A stretch of 64,000 nucleotides of DNA from contig NC_135554.1 of assembly GCF_964340395.1 (NCBI RefSeq), positions 22,265,592 through 22,329,591 of the forward strand, read 5' to 3'. Of this stretch, positions 1 to 13,853 are shown piece after piece. Under the pieces are notes generated by a model that saw only the letters and a list, made by a program, of their open reading frames with translations, made no database searches and was not told the origin of the DNA. The stretch is from Glandiceps talaboti (lineage: Eukaryota; Hemichordata; Enteropneusta; Spengelidae). Numbering within the stretch: the first letter of the stretch is position 1; every line of letters begins with the position of its first letter. A program made the translations under genes and the position numbers.

Positions 1-1083
1 TATATTTGGAGTTACTCTAGTCCAACAAAATGTATCCCGTAAGTTACGCGCGCTCTTCCTTGAGGTTTCTACTGTGTGTACCACGAATGATCCTAACGGA
101 AGCAACGAAATTAGGGTAAAACAAAATATAATGGAGAAATTTGGAATGTTCGGGTTATACAAAACTTTTTAACCACAAAACATTTACGTGCATGACGCGA
201 TACCCGAAGGTATTTTGCCTGGCCAAGTTTAATAACATAATTAGTAAGCAATTGAATATAGAATGTGACATTTTTGTCGCATTACCGAGCTGACTAATTT
301 AACTCTTTTTTTTTTCTTAAAACTTAAAAACAGAGTAGTTATATTGTCACCTTTTCCCCGTTTATATTTGTTTTTATGTGTTTGTTATAATTCTGATCCT
401 GTAGTAGCGTTGACCAATGAAAATATATAACAGTGTTGAATTGCTAGACCAAAACATACGCTGCCTTCTTTATTTCTTTTTTTTTTATTTGTAAATAAAT
501 CAGTATGCCTCCGCATATCATAGTTCTTAAAAACCACTCAATCCTTGTCAAATGAAAACTTGTTCCTTGTCGTTTTGAAATGATACATGTAAAAGAAATG
601 TTGAGGTTCGTAGTCTTGGTTTCGAAGAAATTGTCAATCTTTATTTCCTCATGTTCGGCGCCATATTGGATTCTAAAATTATTCGATTTTGGTATCATTC
701 TGACCCCTATTTCAAAAATTTGTACGGTGGCCCCCTGATTTTTTTCTTGATTTTTACTGAGAACGTCTTTGAGTTTCCTTGAAGAAAGTATTAACAGCGA
801 AACGTTTTTGTTTTTTTATTTCCGAGGAGCTTACTGCGTTAAATGTTTCGACACCATTCTAGTGGCCCTATGTGGGTGTTCGTTGCATTTCTACCCTGGT
901 ATGGTGCATACTTGTCACACTTCAATCATGTCTATTTCTGACGACTCACTTCCCGCCAAAAATATTACATATTTCACAAGATAAAAATATTCAAATCAAT
1001 GTGTACACGCAAGGTAACCAATAAATGGTAGCCGTGAAGATGGACATTTCTCGACTTTACGTGATCACGGACTAACTTAAAGG

Positions 1084-1187
1084 TAGTCCTGCTTGCAGAC
1101 TGAGAAGACGGGACTCGATTCTAACCTTGTCCTGTTTCTTTGTGTAAAAGGGACAAGATCAGTCCCGGCTTACTCCAAGCAGGACTA
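1084..1187. repeat. 104-bp foldback (imperfect inverted repeat, MITE-like)
   Basis: The outer 12 bp are perfectly complementary: TAGTCCTGCTTG at 1084-1095 and CAAGCAGGACTA at 1176-1187. Two inner paired blocks are nested inside: GGGACT 1110-1115 with AGTCCC 1161-1166, and CTTGTCC 1126-1132 with GGACAAG 1151-1157. This leaves an 18-base loop. ACTAAC occurs just outside both ends and could be a target duplication. It could be a tiny foldback element or a transcribed hairpin. No coding capacity. Confidence 0.55.
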
Positions 1188-3564
1188 AAACTAACGATGA
1201 AAATGTGCAGTGGGATACATTTTTAATATAATCATTGTAAATTAATAAATTCAAACAGATACTCCAAACGTCAACCCTCGAAATAAAATCGTTACTCTCT
1301 TCCATATCTTGTGAGGAAAGAAAAGAGCGGTGGTTTTTAGTTCTGCAGATGGTAGCAATTAAGCGGGTACCAAACTAAGAAGGCGGGCAAGTCATCAGAG
1401 AAGGAGGGAAAGAAAACAAAATAAATGAACAAATAAACGTTTGAGACCCCGGTTTGCTAGCCACTGAGATTTCCTGTTGTGTTGATGGTGTCGACCAAAA
1501 AACAACGCCAGCTAACAATTACCAGGACCCAGTAGACTGAGAAATGACAGACAAGTTTCCGCAGGTTGCTAAGAATAACACCTGTCAATATCGAATGATT
1601 GAAACAAAACACACCATGTGAGAAAGAATAAATTGAAAGTAAATGGGTACTCGCTGTACGTACTGAGATCACGTTTATCATTTCGGAGATATACATTCAT
1701 GTTTTTTTCAATATTTAATGGAAACTGAATGGTCTCAATAAAACTCAACTCAAAGGTTTCCAAAAACTCTGACAAGCTTTCGCTATCTTATTAACAGAGT
1801 ATCATCAGGCGAGCAAAATTTGTTTTAATATGGTGATGACGATTTCACTTTTTCTTCAAACATATAGACAACATATTCTAGTTCAACATGCACCGGAATC
1901 TGACTCTCATGAGTTGTTGATCCCCAAAACAAGAATATATAAACTCTGCCTTCTGAGAAAGTAAAACGTGTTCCCATACTACGAGTGCCAGTGTAAGGTC
2001 AGATCTCGACGCCGTGTGTGGTGACGTGTGTCATTTTAATGCGGTATACAGTGATCTCAGTTGAAATGTACAGCCATTATTAGCTATGTACATTTCAGGG
2101 ACTGTATTACAGTCGCCTAACAAGCAACCGGGCGATGATAGCTACTAATGATAGGGGTATAATTAACCGTGGCTGTATAGTTTCAAATATACACCAATTT
2201 GGTAACAGACTCAATAGCGAGTCTGACCTGGGGCAAGCTAGTGTTACTTTCCAATCCATCAGTGCAACCAGTTGCTCCAAGTAAGAATCTATCCCTGCTG
2301 TGATCGTTTGTTCATTTTTGCCAGTCAAGTATATAGGTTTTCTTCGATGCCTGTTATGTTTCGCACCATACATATCCTGACTTGCAACATGCGAAGCAAT
2401 TAGTCCGGCCCAATCCGGTCACCTTACGGCGCCCCTGTGTTCTCTTTTACATGAGAACCAACCCCATGACCCTCCAGTTTCGACTGTAATACGCATCTGA
2501 GGGTAAATTTCAACTTGTAAAAAGTATTTTAAAAAGTTATGTTTATCAATTTTTCATGCTGAAACGCTTCAAGTATGTGATAGTATCATACATACATGTA
2601 TTTGTAATGCGTTACACGAAAGAAATTGATCCACGACACTGTGTATACAAACAGTGGAAAGCATCTGATCGGGACGAGTGTATCATATCTGTCTATTCGG
2701 CCTGTCTATCACAGCAGGATGATATGGACTACTGCTAGGAAGACAGTGCCATGCTTTCAAATGTATACTTAAACTGTTAGTATGACGCAGTGCCTGGGAA
2801 CAGAACGGTCCGATCGATGACAGGAACGTTGAGAAAAATACTTTACTCCGAACCGGTAAATAAACAAATGTAGGGATAAAAATATATGGCGATCCCACAC
2901 ACTGACTACGAGCTAGACTTAGTAGATTCTGACACCAGTATCAAATGTAGCGACCGGGGAAAGTATTTTCATAGATTAAGATGTTGCCTGCAGGTAAAAT
3001 TGAAATTCTACATTTAGAAAATTCGATTTTTCTTGGTTTAATGAATATTTCAACAATCCTTATTATACAAAATGTCTTTATGAGTCACGATTCGAATAAT
3101 TGGAGGAAACAAAACAAACAGGGTTAGGTTTAAATAACACGTTTATTCGAAGAAGAAAAAATTTGCGATGCAGTAACATGACAAGCGGAAGCTTTTCAGT
3201 AAAGATGAAGCGAATGAATTAAAAAGTTGTGTGTCGGAGGAGATGAAGGAAGAAGAGGAGGAGACGTTTTTCACTTTTATAAGATTTTGTAATAGAAATG
3301 GGGAGAAGCAGAATGGAAGAGGGAAAAGGGGGATGACTTACAATACAGTAAACAGATCCCAGTTGTTTCTAAAATACAATCCACAAAACATCATTATAGA
3401 TCAAATTAACCGTCATTTTTTCCCTCTGAAAATTAAGCAATGCAAGAGGCTAGGCGTCTATCTGATAGTTTAATAGGCTAGCAATAATTTTTCATAAAAA
3501 ATTCAACTTCGCCATGTCATGCATTGTACATTGCATTCATTGCATTACTGGTAGAGGATTCCAA

Positions 3565-3681
<117 letters not shown>

Positions 3682-6600
3682 ATTTGCTACAATTGAGGTA
3701 AACTAGGTACGACGGAGCTGGACATGAATAAGTGAACTCTAGAATATCATCGAAGTAAACAGGGCTACATGATAGCATGTTTAATCTGTTTACTGTAGAG
3801 AAGTTACTAGTATTTTGGTTCGTTTTGGTCAATTTCCATGCCTTTCTTTTTAGGCACATCTGCAACATGAATAATTGGAACTGTTTGTGCCCGAAGAGTT
3901 GACTGGCAACACTGCAGCAACAGGTAACGGTTGTTGGCAGGCCTTCATCCACGGCTCTCTGATTTAGTTACACTATGAGTGCCCGTAATGTACACAAAAT
4001 ACCCCACTCAATTGAATTCTAAATAAAATTTGAAAGCCTTTGTTATTGGTGCAATTCAATGTTGACACGTCTTTCAGTGGAGCATATCAAATATGGCATT
4101 CAACAGCACACGGATGACAGTGGAAAGTTTCAATTCAGCTTGGTGAAGGTTGTGACAACAGACAGTCGAAACGATCAATCAAGCAAACAATCACAAGTTG
4201 TACCATTTCTCTCTATTCTCCATGGTGACTTTAGTGGTGAAGGAGAACAGTAAATTTCACTTTTAATTTGTGTGCTAAAGAAAGTGTTTCATCTAAAAAG
4301 TGAAACGCTGTCGAACAGTAATGAGGCGTGGAAAATGTAAATGGAGTTCATTTTTTTGTGAAGCTCTTCGCCTAAATAGCAAACTGTCCTACGTATTATA
4401 ACGATACTGACTACCCAATCAATGTCAAAAAGTTTAAAAATTAACTACTTTAACGATCAATTTTTTTTTTACTCTGTTGCTAGACTTTGCTATTTTGGAA
4501 TTACAAATCTGACATCATTTGCCTAACCAGTGTACGATATTCAAATGCGATCGATTCAAAATTGACAGAAGCTTAGTCGAAATATTTTATTTTTTTAAAT
4601 GAACGTGTATATAATTTATACCTAGATTATCTACACATCTTTATCAGTTATTGTTAATGGACTTCATGAATCCCCCCCCCCTCACACTTCCATGTTTTGG
4701 TGTACATAATCAAGCATGAAACAGCATTGGCAGATGCGACCTATAGCCCCTCTGAGCACAAGGACAAGCAAATATAATTTCAATCGCAATGTCAATTGGT
4801 GTGAACGAAAAAAAAACACATCACGTATGGCCTTTTTTAATAACAGAAAAATCAATATACAGAAAACAGAAGGTCGTTATTTCAGGAATAAGATAAAGCG
4901 AGGATACTATACAAAAAGCACATGTTTTATCCCGTATAAGTATATCGTTTTCAACTAAAGTTATCGATTCGTCGTGTCTATTTAACGTGAACCGTGCGAA
5001 CCTGGCCAGAGTGACCTTTACCCCAGTAGTAATTCTAACGCTCTCATCACATTCTAGCAGTAGATAGGGGCAGAGACAATATACACAAAACAAAATATTA
5101 AATAAAAGAAACGAAATATACTCTGTTTGTCTTAAAAGCCTATCTCCATTCAGGCTCTACCCTTTGACGGGTTCATTTTGTCTCCTGCAGCCATCACGCC
5201 TACTCAAGTGCAAATTATATGATTTAGACATTAGACGATATATTTTGACAAGTTTTGATTTGACATACAGCATTAGCGTGTCCCAGACCTGACAGCCCGT
5301 CTACGGTTGAAGACTCGTACCATCGAAGAGCCCTCGTGACCTTCTCTGAGAGGCCGCTTAATTCTGCTCTTTTCAATACACGTGTTTATCCACATACACA
5401 ATAATATCAATTTTTGCTATGAATAAAAAAAATGTGTTTAAGGCGTGTATTGTTTCAAGAAGTACATTTTCGGGGAGGTTGGGAAGGGAACTGGACTGAC
5501 TGGGGGTAATAATAATTAATTCAGGAAAGGTCTACTGTGCATGATTTTGCAATGTCTAGTTATGATATGAACATGTGCACTACGTCAGTGTAACGTGATA
5601 CACGCTACAATGTATCGCATGTTCCTTTTTAGCTCTAGAATGCACTGCGTGTTGATGGGTGTGATGTTCATTTCAGTGACAGCATGGTTCATTTCAGTCA
5701 GTGTATGTATGTTGCAGCGTCGCGAAGAATGAACGGAAGTTAACGCAAATGACGAATATAAAGCAAACCACCTGTGCCATGCTCTCATGTTGCTCCTCAG
5801 TGAGGCGTCGCCTCACCCTTTTATTTTCCTTAAAAGTTACAGATTCATTTTGCAAAGGTTTAATGAAATCTTACAAAGCCGTGTCGATGTCAGAGAAGGT
5901 TTTCTGTTTCTTAAAAAGATTTGCTTCATCGACATCGTTTACACACTCTTAAACTTCAAAAAAGCAGCTTTTGTGGAATATTTCTGGACTCTATCACTAA
6001 CCTACTTTAAACCTACTTCTTATTATACGGTCAAATACAAACACAGTGGCAAAAAAAAGACACACGGGTAGACGTAGAGGTAACAAAATATACAATTAAA
6101 AACCTCGACTTATGAAATGTACATCACTGTAGAAAAAGACAACATTACGACGAGACGAAATGTACAGAAAAAAAATGATTGTGTGTGTTTCAGCCTTCAA
6201 AGAATCAAAGAGACAGCAAACCGCTTTAGGCATATAAAAAGACTATTATAAAGCAATTTTTTGATAACTCAGTGTTCTTTTGACAATACCTTTCACGTGC
6301 TGGCCGCTCGTTCACTATTATACCGTCTTATTGATTTGTTGAAGAGAAATCAATTGTCACCGGGTGAAATTTTATCCGAGAATAGAATTCTAAATGACTG
6401 CATAGATACATATGACAAAGTTTATCCAACTATTAGGCGAAGATAATTGATTTTTCAAAGGATTATAGAATCAGGCTATGTGTTCAATTAACGGCCAAAT
6501 GAAATCTACATGCAGAGTACGGATGTATATTACATTATAGTTCCACGTCCGTTTCAATCGATTTCCCTCACTATACACACACTCAATAGAAAACAACGTG

Positions 6601-7749
6601 GCGCTACGTTGACCGATTTGGAAAATAGAACTGTAAATAGAACGCCTGCTCAAAGCAAAGACGTCGCAACATGTGTAATTTTGAACAAATAGATATGTTG
6701 TTTGCCAAAAAAAATAAATATGGGACAAAAATCTAAATGTACGAGTTAGAGGCTGATAAATCGATGTCGATTTTGATACAATGCAGTGCACATGTTCCCT
6801 TTTTGGAATACCCGACTTCATCCATTATATTGAATCATGAAATGTATTTCATATACACGTATTTCAATATTGAGTAACATTTTTTTTTTTAAAAAGCGGG
6901 AAAAAAGACCAACGGAAGTAACGTTGGGAGCTACACACGCTTTTAAGTCTCAAATAGCAGTCGTAACTGGGGAGAATTAATTCACATATTTGCGCAGCTC
7001 TCGTATTTTGGAATTTTAAATTTGACGTTGACTCGAAAAACGAAAGAACTGTTTTTTAATATCTCATCGAAGACAAGCCAGTCATGTATGCCGAGTGACA
7101 ACATTTGATGAATATGCCCTCATGTACTACAAAAAAACCATAATTATTTCCATCAACATGATGATACTTAATATTAAAATGACAATCTTTCTATGAACTC
7201 AAAGCCACTAATGTGTACAATCCACTCGCCTTCCTCCAGCTTTAAGTATCTTGAGTCAAAAATTACCAAAAAACTGTCGCTTTTATGTCAAGCACTACAT
7301 CTAACCACATGTCCGTTAAGAGTAATTGATTCGAAATGTAGTGGAAACGGTGCGCCCCGAAAAAACACAACTCTGTTTGCCTCTTGAAAGCTGCGTATAA
7401 TGACCTAAAATGCCACGCTAGTCTAAGTGACTGTACTCGGGTTAATTGTTCATTAATCACGTAAAATCGGGCTGGCAGAGTGGAAAATTGAAGTGTTGAA
7501 AACGTCTAAACTTATGTGATAATGTTAAATCACTCTGCATCATAAGTACTTGTATTATACAGTGGTGGGTTTCACGTGCTTTTCAACGACGGAATCGTGA
7601 TAAGAAAATACACACAGAAAGTGTCATCAGTCGAACTTCAATAAATATTAAGTTAAAAATGTTTACAACCAACCAAGCACTGCGTGAAAGGACGCCAGTC
7701 CAGAGTCTATGAAACACGGAAATAAAAAAATTATTCTGCGGTCGTGTTC

Positions 7750-8579
7750 TCATTTCTTGCCGTTTTGTGTTGATTGCGGTAGCGGTGGTGTACTTTCCGG
7801 TGTTGAAAGTCTTGACGGGCTGTCAGGATCGACGAGATCGAGCTTAGGTGGGCAATGCGTACAAGTCGGTGGGCACGCGCCAAGTCCATGGCTGCTAAAT
7901 ATAATACCGTTACTAGTGGGAATTTTTCCATGCAATGGAGGTGGTGGCATTGGAAAAAGTGCTGGTAATGCGAACTGAGGGGTTGGTGGCGTAAATGGAC
8001 TGTCGCCTGGTCGAGGTGGTGGTAGGAATGATGTCCTCCCAAAAAGGAACTCGGCCGAGAATGGATGCAAGCGAGGATGGAATGCTAAGTTCATGGATGT
8101 TGCAGGTGATGGTAGAGGTGTGAAGGCTGATTTAACACTGCCGATTGGCACCTTTCCGTTCGTAGTCGGTGGGGGTCGGAACGAAGGGTAGTTGGAATTG
8201 CCGCTGTGTAGATAGTGAGGCATCGGAGCGTTGTCAGACTTCGTCTTGTCATGTCCCCCAGCCTGTGCAGCATATATAACAGAGTCGTTTGCTGAAAGAA
8301 AGTGTTCGATTGCCTTAACCAGATCACCGTTACACCCTTGTAATACTAGTTCCAAAACACTCTTTTTCTGCATCGGAAATATTCGCGTGAGAATTTCTAT
8401 TGCCGACAGTCTTCCGGGTCGAAACGGTGGAATGGATGTAGCTAAATTATCGAAAATCGGTTCGCTGTGTTTTGCTTTATTTTTCGGTGGCTCAAATGAT
8501 CCCTCTGGACTGCTTGTCGTGCTCGGTGACTCCCTGTCTTCGTCACTACGATCGTCTCTCGAATCTAAATTCATTTTAT
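7750..8579 (-). CDS. DMRT3: DMRT3/Dmrt93B-type transcription factor, coding exon 2 with DMA domain
   Basis: This is the last coding exon of the gene whose first exon is 13853..13496. The acceptor is a pyrimidine-rich tract ending in TTTTTGCAG. The exon begins with AT, which completes the split codon G|AT (Asp120), so phase and frame match exon 1 exactly. The joined CDS is 1188 bp including the TGA, giving 395 aa, a normal length for the family. The DMA domain (CUE/UBA-like, found only in DMRT3 and DMRTA proteins) lies at about residues 175-214, with core RLSAIEILTRIFPMQKKSVL and then LQGCNGDLVKAIE. Downstream is a Pro/Ser-rich region with KSAFTPLPS at 269-277, a motif shared with the neighbouring gene. 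A small Cys cluster (C355, C359, C362) lies near the C-terminus. The open frame also extends 5' of the acceptor into the intron, but that part is low-complexity and not counted. No AATAAA was found close after the stop. An ATTAAA on the minus strand at 7055-7060 is one candidate. Confidence 0.95.
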
Positions 8580-11500
8580 CTGCAAAAAGAAAAAAAAATC
8601 TTTTAAATATATACTTGAAGATGGTACAAAACATGTGGGGGAGAAGGAGAAGACACTGTTGAAGATAGCAGAGTGTGTTATCTGATTTCGAAGACGGTAT
8701 CTTGAATTTGGGTTTGTGGCACATTACGTAAAAAATCTTTATATTGCCAGTATGAAAATCAGATTAATAAACTAGATAAACTCATGTAAGTTTACTAAAC
8801 AATTACATTCACTTGTAGGAGCGTTTAAAAGGAAAAGTTATGAAATTATCGTTAAACTATTTCACAAGTGCAGATTCGAGTTTATCATTCGAGTTGGGTA
8901 CATCTGTAGTATGTGCACACTAGAGGTACTGCAATAATATAACGACCAAATGTAACATCAGGTGTGCCATGAGACGGAAACCACAAAGATATTATAAACA
9001 TTAAAAAATCATCATGAAGCTATATCACTATATATACAGTCGTAACACTGGCTCTTTCCTATCATGCCCTAAAGGTAACAGATATAATGTGAACAGGACC
9101 CGCAATTTTTATAAGATTAAAAAAACGTTCCAATTTGTCGTAAATCAGTATTGAAATAAATAAATGTCTTCATTTATTCTTACAAATTATAGTTATAATC
9201 GTCATCATAAATTCAACACAAAGATGGCCATATAATATGTTTGTATGTGAGGTCCTCTAGGTGGCATACTCATAGAAACCCCTTCCATTGCACGCCAGGG
9301 CCGATTTTATTGTTTTCATTCAGCGGTCTTGTCGGTTAGTCAGCCAATACAGTAGTTTGTTGATATTATAAATATCATTCATTTCTCTGCCCACAACGTC
9401 ACCCGGACAGTCTAAATAAATCCGAAAATTTGTTTGCCTGATTGTCAACGTTTTAGGCTATCGAAAAGAACGAACGCTATGATGGCGGCTGGGTTGTTAT
9501 CATCCATTCAATTACGACTATCTGTGCCGTAAATGAGTGATCAATTTACAACATCGGTCGCAAAGGTTTATATCTTGAAACTCAAGAAATAGCTAAATAA
9601 TTTATCTCATTTTATTATCGTATGTATGTCACCTTTTCACTTTTTAGACCCGAATAAGAATGATGGATGAGAACAAACTTAACTGAAGTTAATGAACTCG
9701 TATTTACCAAAACAATATATCAAGAAAAAATGTTGTTTAACCTTACTTTCGATAATCAGACCCGATGTACTCTACTCATTTTTCACATTGCCTATAAATA
9801 ATTGATATTTTATAAAAACAAAAAAAACCCAGATTTTTATCCGAATTTCAAAACATGCTGCGAGTTCACAATAATCGGTGTCAGCAATCATAAAAATGGC
9901 GAATTTTCATTTTTAAAGCATATAGTATCTTCGCGTTATAATGAAGTACATTTTCGAGCAGATAACGACGCAAAGCGATCTGTACAACTTTTGAAAGCCA
10001 CCGTGAAAAAGCACCTACGATATTATGAATCCTAAGCGAAAATATTTGACTATCATTTCCCCAAAACAAGAAAATTCTAAGACTAATTCTTTTTCTTAAT
10101 TGAGATTTGGCCCATGTTACAAAAGTGTGCTAAGTTACACGCTTAATTTTTAATACCATTAGCGACAATTCAAATAACTGTACATTCTTTGTAGTGTAGG
10201 TGTATCAATCAACTACAATTTTGATTTTTATTTAATTCGAATTTTATTTCTTATTGTTTTGTTTTGTTCATTTTTAATTTACCAGTGATAAAGAAAGACC
10301 ACCTATCATATATATATATATATATATAAGTTGTATTTCCTATTTATTGGCCCCAATAAACATTAGTTTGTAATGTCATGTTGAGATTTTCCACCGACCT
10401 TGGCGTGACAATCTACAAAGAAATATCTCAGGCATATTTTTTTTATCAAACGTCACGAACAAGCAAGTTTTACCTTCCACAAATTATTAACGAATACTTC
10501 ACAAGGTTCTATACAACAATCCAGAAGGAGATGTCGAAAGTTTAGAAAATTTGTTATGTCACGTATTAACTGTCATGATCACTTCTGATGTGTCCGTTGT
10601 TGTGTCTTTAAGCTTTAGGTTCACTTCGGTTCATAATGTCACAGCGTGGATGGATATGATGGGTGTTTTACCCGAGGGAATGAGGGGGATTCGCTGTCAA
10701 AGTCTTGTTTCGTGATCGATCTTAGTTCTAAGTGCTTGAAGTGGTCACTTCACGATGTGGGGGTTTTGAACGTTTATATCAATATACGTCCAAGGTACAT
10801 CAATTTGTTGTGTTTTTAATGACCCTCAATTTGGTTTGCTATGTGTGTGGTGTTCACTTTGGTACATTCTTGTACATTCTTGTATGACACGTATATATAT
10901 ATATATATAGAATCACCTATAACACTATTAACAGGCGATGTCATCCCGCTATCTCTAGAAATCTACTTTTCAAAAGTTTCAAAAATTACAATATTGACTT
11001 TCTCCCTTAAAAAATGAATGTTGCGATGAAATTGTCATGTTTTTTTTTAGAGGAAGTGCGAATATAAGGCATATTTCAATAACAGTATGGCTTCACGCGC
11101 ATTGTTATTAATGCGTTTGACATTAATATCATATTTTTGCGAATACATATATATAAGCTTTGATACACTTTCAATTTCTTTTGAGTTCAAACCCAGTTTT
11201 GAGATAATTGACCACCGTACATTTATGTCTGTGATAACCATCAAGGAGTTCAAACCACATACAACGCAAGACTACTGTAACAGTTCTGATAAGACATTAT
11301 ACATATCCGCTAATTTCTTAGCAAACACGACTTTACCACATTCACAGACTCCAATACGATGGATCACTATAGTACTCCGGCTGTTTATTTTTGTATTCAA
11401 AACGTTGGCCCAACCCCCTGATAAGTGAAAAGTCATTTACTTGTCAACGCATTGAACTTGAACTGAAATCATGTTTTCACGAAGCGAACAAAGATTTCAC

Positions 11501-13495
11501 CTTGCTCTACAACGTCTCACGGCCATGGTCAATTGGTACCAAGAAAGCGAACAACACAGTCTTTCGTGGTCGCTGGTCCGAAACTTGATTTTTTTCCCTT
11601 TTGTTTATTTTTATCTCCTAATTGAATAAAAGAAATTCCAATAATACCGAACAAAGTTTCAACACATTGCCTTCCCGAATTCGCCATTGCATATCGAGAG
11701 TAGAGGCGGGCATGCTGGTTTTTTTTCACAACTAAAGCCAATTTTGTTTGATGTAGTCCCTGATTACTCTACTATGAACTTAACAAGGGAAGACGGTCAT
11801 CTCGACAACCCTGTGAGACTCTCGTTAACATGATAGCGTCCTTAGAAAAAAATCTTCATCTCTCGAAGTTCACAGCTGCTATTTTTTGTTTTGGTCCTGA
11901 CATTTCGAGACATGTTACACAACCAAAATTATATCTTTAACCCCAACTTATTATCACTGTTCAATCTAACAGGGTATACTATCTATGACAGGCGTTCTCT
12001 TTTTTGATATATTGTTCAATTAGTTGTAAGTGACAGTCTAGTCAGAGGTTATGATAGGATACATGTCATACCGTATAAACCACCTCGTCTTTTTTACTAC
12101 ATTAACCAAAAAAGTGTGTTTTTTAGTGAATTTCCAAGGGGTTTCGTTTCCGATGTTGGATACCATATCATAGCTAAGTTTATCGGGTTTCCTGGGGCAC
12201 CATTCATTATATATTGCTGAAACAAAAGTAGAGAGATACGCCGACGGACAGATGTGGTGCTATAACTGTCTAACGTTGGGGCCGAGACAAAAGCTGCCCG
12301 CAATTCGAATTCCGGAAGCTGGAGTTTGAGATTATTTTTTTCAGAACGGTATTTCATCACGTGAGGGTGTTGCAAGTTACACAGTATGTATAAATTGTAC
12401 ATTTGTTGTAATGTATTTCGTGTTCTGTGTAGTTGTTATGCATGGAGATATTTCATCTATGTTTACTGTCTGGGTCGTCCCATTCCTCAGTATGAAAACC
12501 AGACAACACATCTGAAGCCTTGCCCAACGATAAAGATGGTAAAATGCCGTCAGATAATGAAACAAAGGCTGCGATGCTGTTCGTAGTCACATTACAGAGT
12601 GACTACCATATAGTACGCTGTTCTCGCAGACAGACTAGACAGACTAGCAACTGGTATTTGCGTTATGGACACACGCCCAGGCATTTCAATTGCCAAACTA
12701 GACTCAATGTATCTTTTGTGCTCGCCCTGTGTTTAACTGTCAGATAGTTGGCGTGGTTGAAATAAATCACAACAATTCAGATATCCTGTATACCGAGGAC
12801 AAGACACCGAGGTGACCATATAATACCAGACGCACTGCGGTCATGGTGTGGTGACGCAGTCACGATGTGACGCGCGAACACTTGGCAATGCACGTCCAAC
12901 CAGAAATAACTTTTTCTGTTGTTCTTTCAACATAACTCACTTTTTAACTCAAAAACGTTTTGGTGTTTTAAAGTGTTTTCTTTTTTTTTCTCCTGACTGA
13001 ATAGAAGTAACCACAATTCATTGTCAACGGATAGTCAACTGCAGTACCAGTGATACTATAGTGAGTGACAGTTCTGTATTTATGAATTTATTCATTCTAA
13101 ATCCGTATTAACTTCTGCAAACAGCTTAACGTTTTCAAGCGTTTAGACAACACTGAAAGCGTAATTACACTTGAATAGAAATTGAATGACAGTCAAATTT
13201 CAGTTTTAGCATGGATTTAACAAAAAATCTTAGGTAACTGAGGAACAAAACTGACAATTCTGTATGTTATAGCTATGCATAGCCATTTACCAATTTGTTT
13301 GCTATTCTATATATGTGTGAATAAACGTGAGTAAAAATGTGTCGTAAATTGTTTTGGGGACATTACCGTCTTCTTATACCTTCTTTTTTTCATAATGATA
13401 GTAATGTACGTGGGTCTAGTTTGTCATTTTATCAAGAATCTGTAACAAATTCTAAAACTTTTTAATGGAACAAAAAATTGTAAAAAAAATCTCAC
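8580..13495 (-). other. intron of the DMRT3-type gene (4.9 kb)
   Basis: The intron is bounded by GTGAGA at the donor (13495) and GCAG at the acceptor (8580). It is phase 1. It holds two short AT dinucleotide runs (about 10308-10328 and 10892-10909) and otherwise AT-rich unique sequence. No additional exon is needed to join the two coding exons in frame. None of the short open frames inside it resembles a known protein. Any regulatory elements here cannot be recognised without comparison to related genomes. Confidence 0.85.
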
Positions 13496-13853
13496 CATCG
13501 TTATCGTCATCTTCCTTGTCGTCATCACCATTACGTCGGTCTATCTGTCCTGGTGACCAGAGTGGACCAGTTATCAGTGGAAACGGACCACCAGGTGAAC
13601 ATGCTCTCAGACCCAACGCAATGGCATCTTCGGCTGCCTGCTGTCGTTTCAATGCCACTTGAGCCGCCATAACTCTCTGTCGCTCCGCAATTAAATTACA
13701 CTTCGGACACGAACAATCTCGGAAGCGACAGTGTCGTTTGTGACCTTTGAGCCACGAAATCACGCCGTGGTTCCGACACCGCGCACATTTCGGTTTTCTA
13801 GCACCTTTCTCGGTGACGGGTCCACGGAGAAGAGTTAGAGCCGACGCATCCAT
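13496..13853 (-). CDS. DMRT3: DMRT3/Dmrt93B-type DM-domain transcription factor, coding exon 1
   Basis: This exon encodes residues 1-119 and the first base of codon 120 of a 395-aa protein. The DM domain spans about residues 20-66. All eight zinc ligands of the intertwined CCHC/HCCC module are visible: C23, C26, H29, H38, C42, C47, C49 and C52. They are followed by the recognition helix ([17 protein letters not shown]). DM proteins bind the minor groove of DNA as dimers in the nucleus. The motif SWLKGHKR, then CRFRDC, and the post-domain segment [11 protein letters not shown] point to the DMRT3/Dmrt93B class, whereas the DMRTA class has SALKGHKR. The start is well fixed, because an in-frame TGA lies nine bases upstream (TGA CTC CAA ATG). 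The exon ends at a canonical donor (GATG|GTGAGA) after an acidic [10 protein letters not shown] run. The DMRT3 versus Dmrt93B naming is a family-level inference. The DM domain itself is certain. Confidence 0.95.

Noticed and set aside
7631-7649. AATAAA on the plus strand just downstream of the DMRT3-type stop
   Set aside because: Wrong strand for a minus-strand gene.
8231-8662. 143-codon plus-strand frame opposite the DMRT3-type exon 2
   Set aside because: Shadow of the real minus-strand coding exon. The DMA domain and splice phase fix the true frame.
8580-8724. 5' extension of the DMRT3-type exon 2 open frame
   Set aside because: It lies upstream of a good TTTTTGCAG acceptor that restores the frame exactly from exon 1. 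The extension is the polypyrimidine tract and intron.
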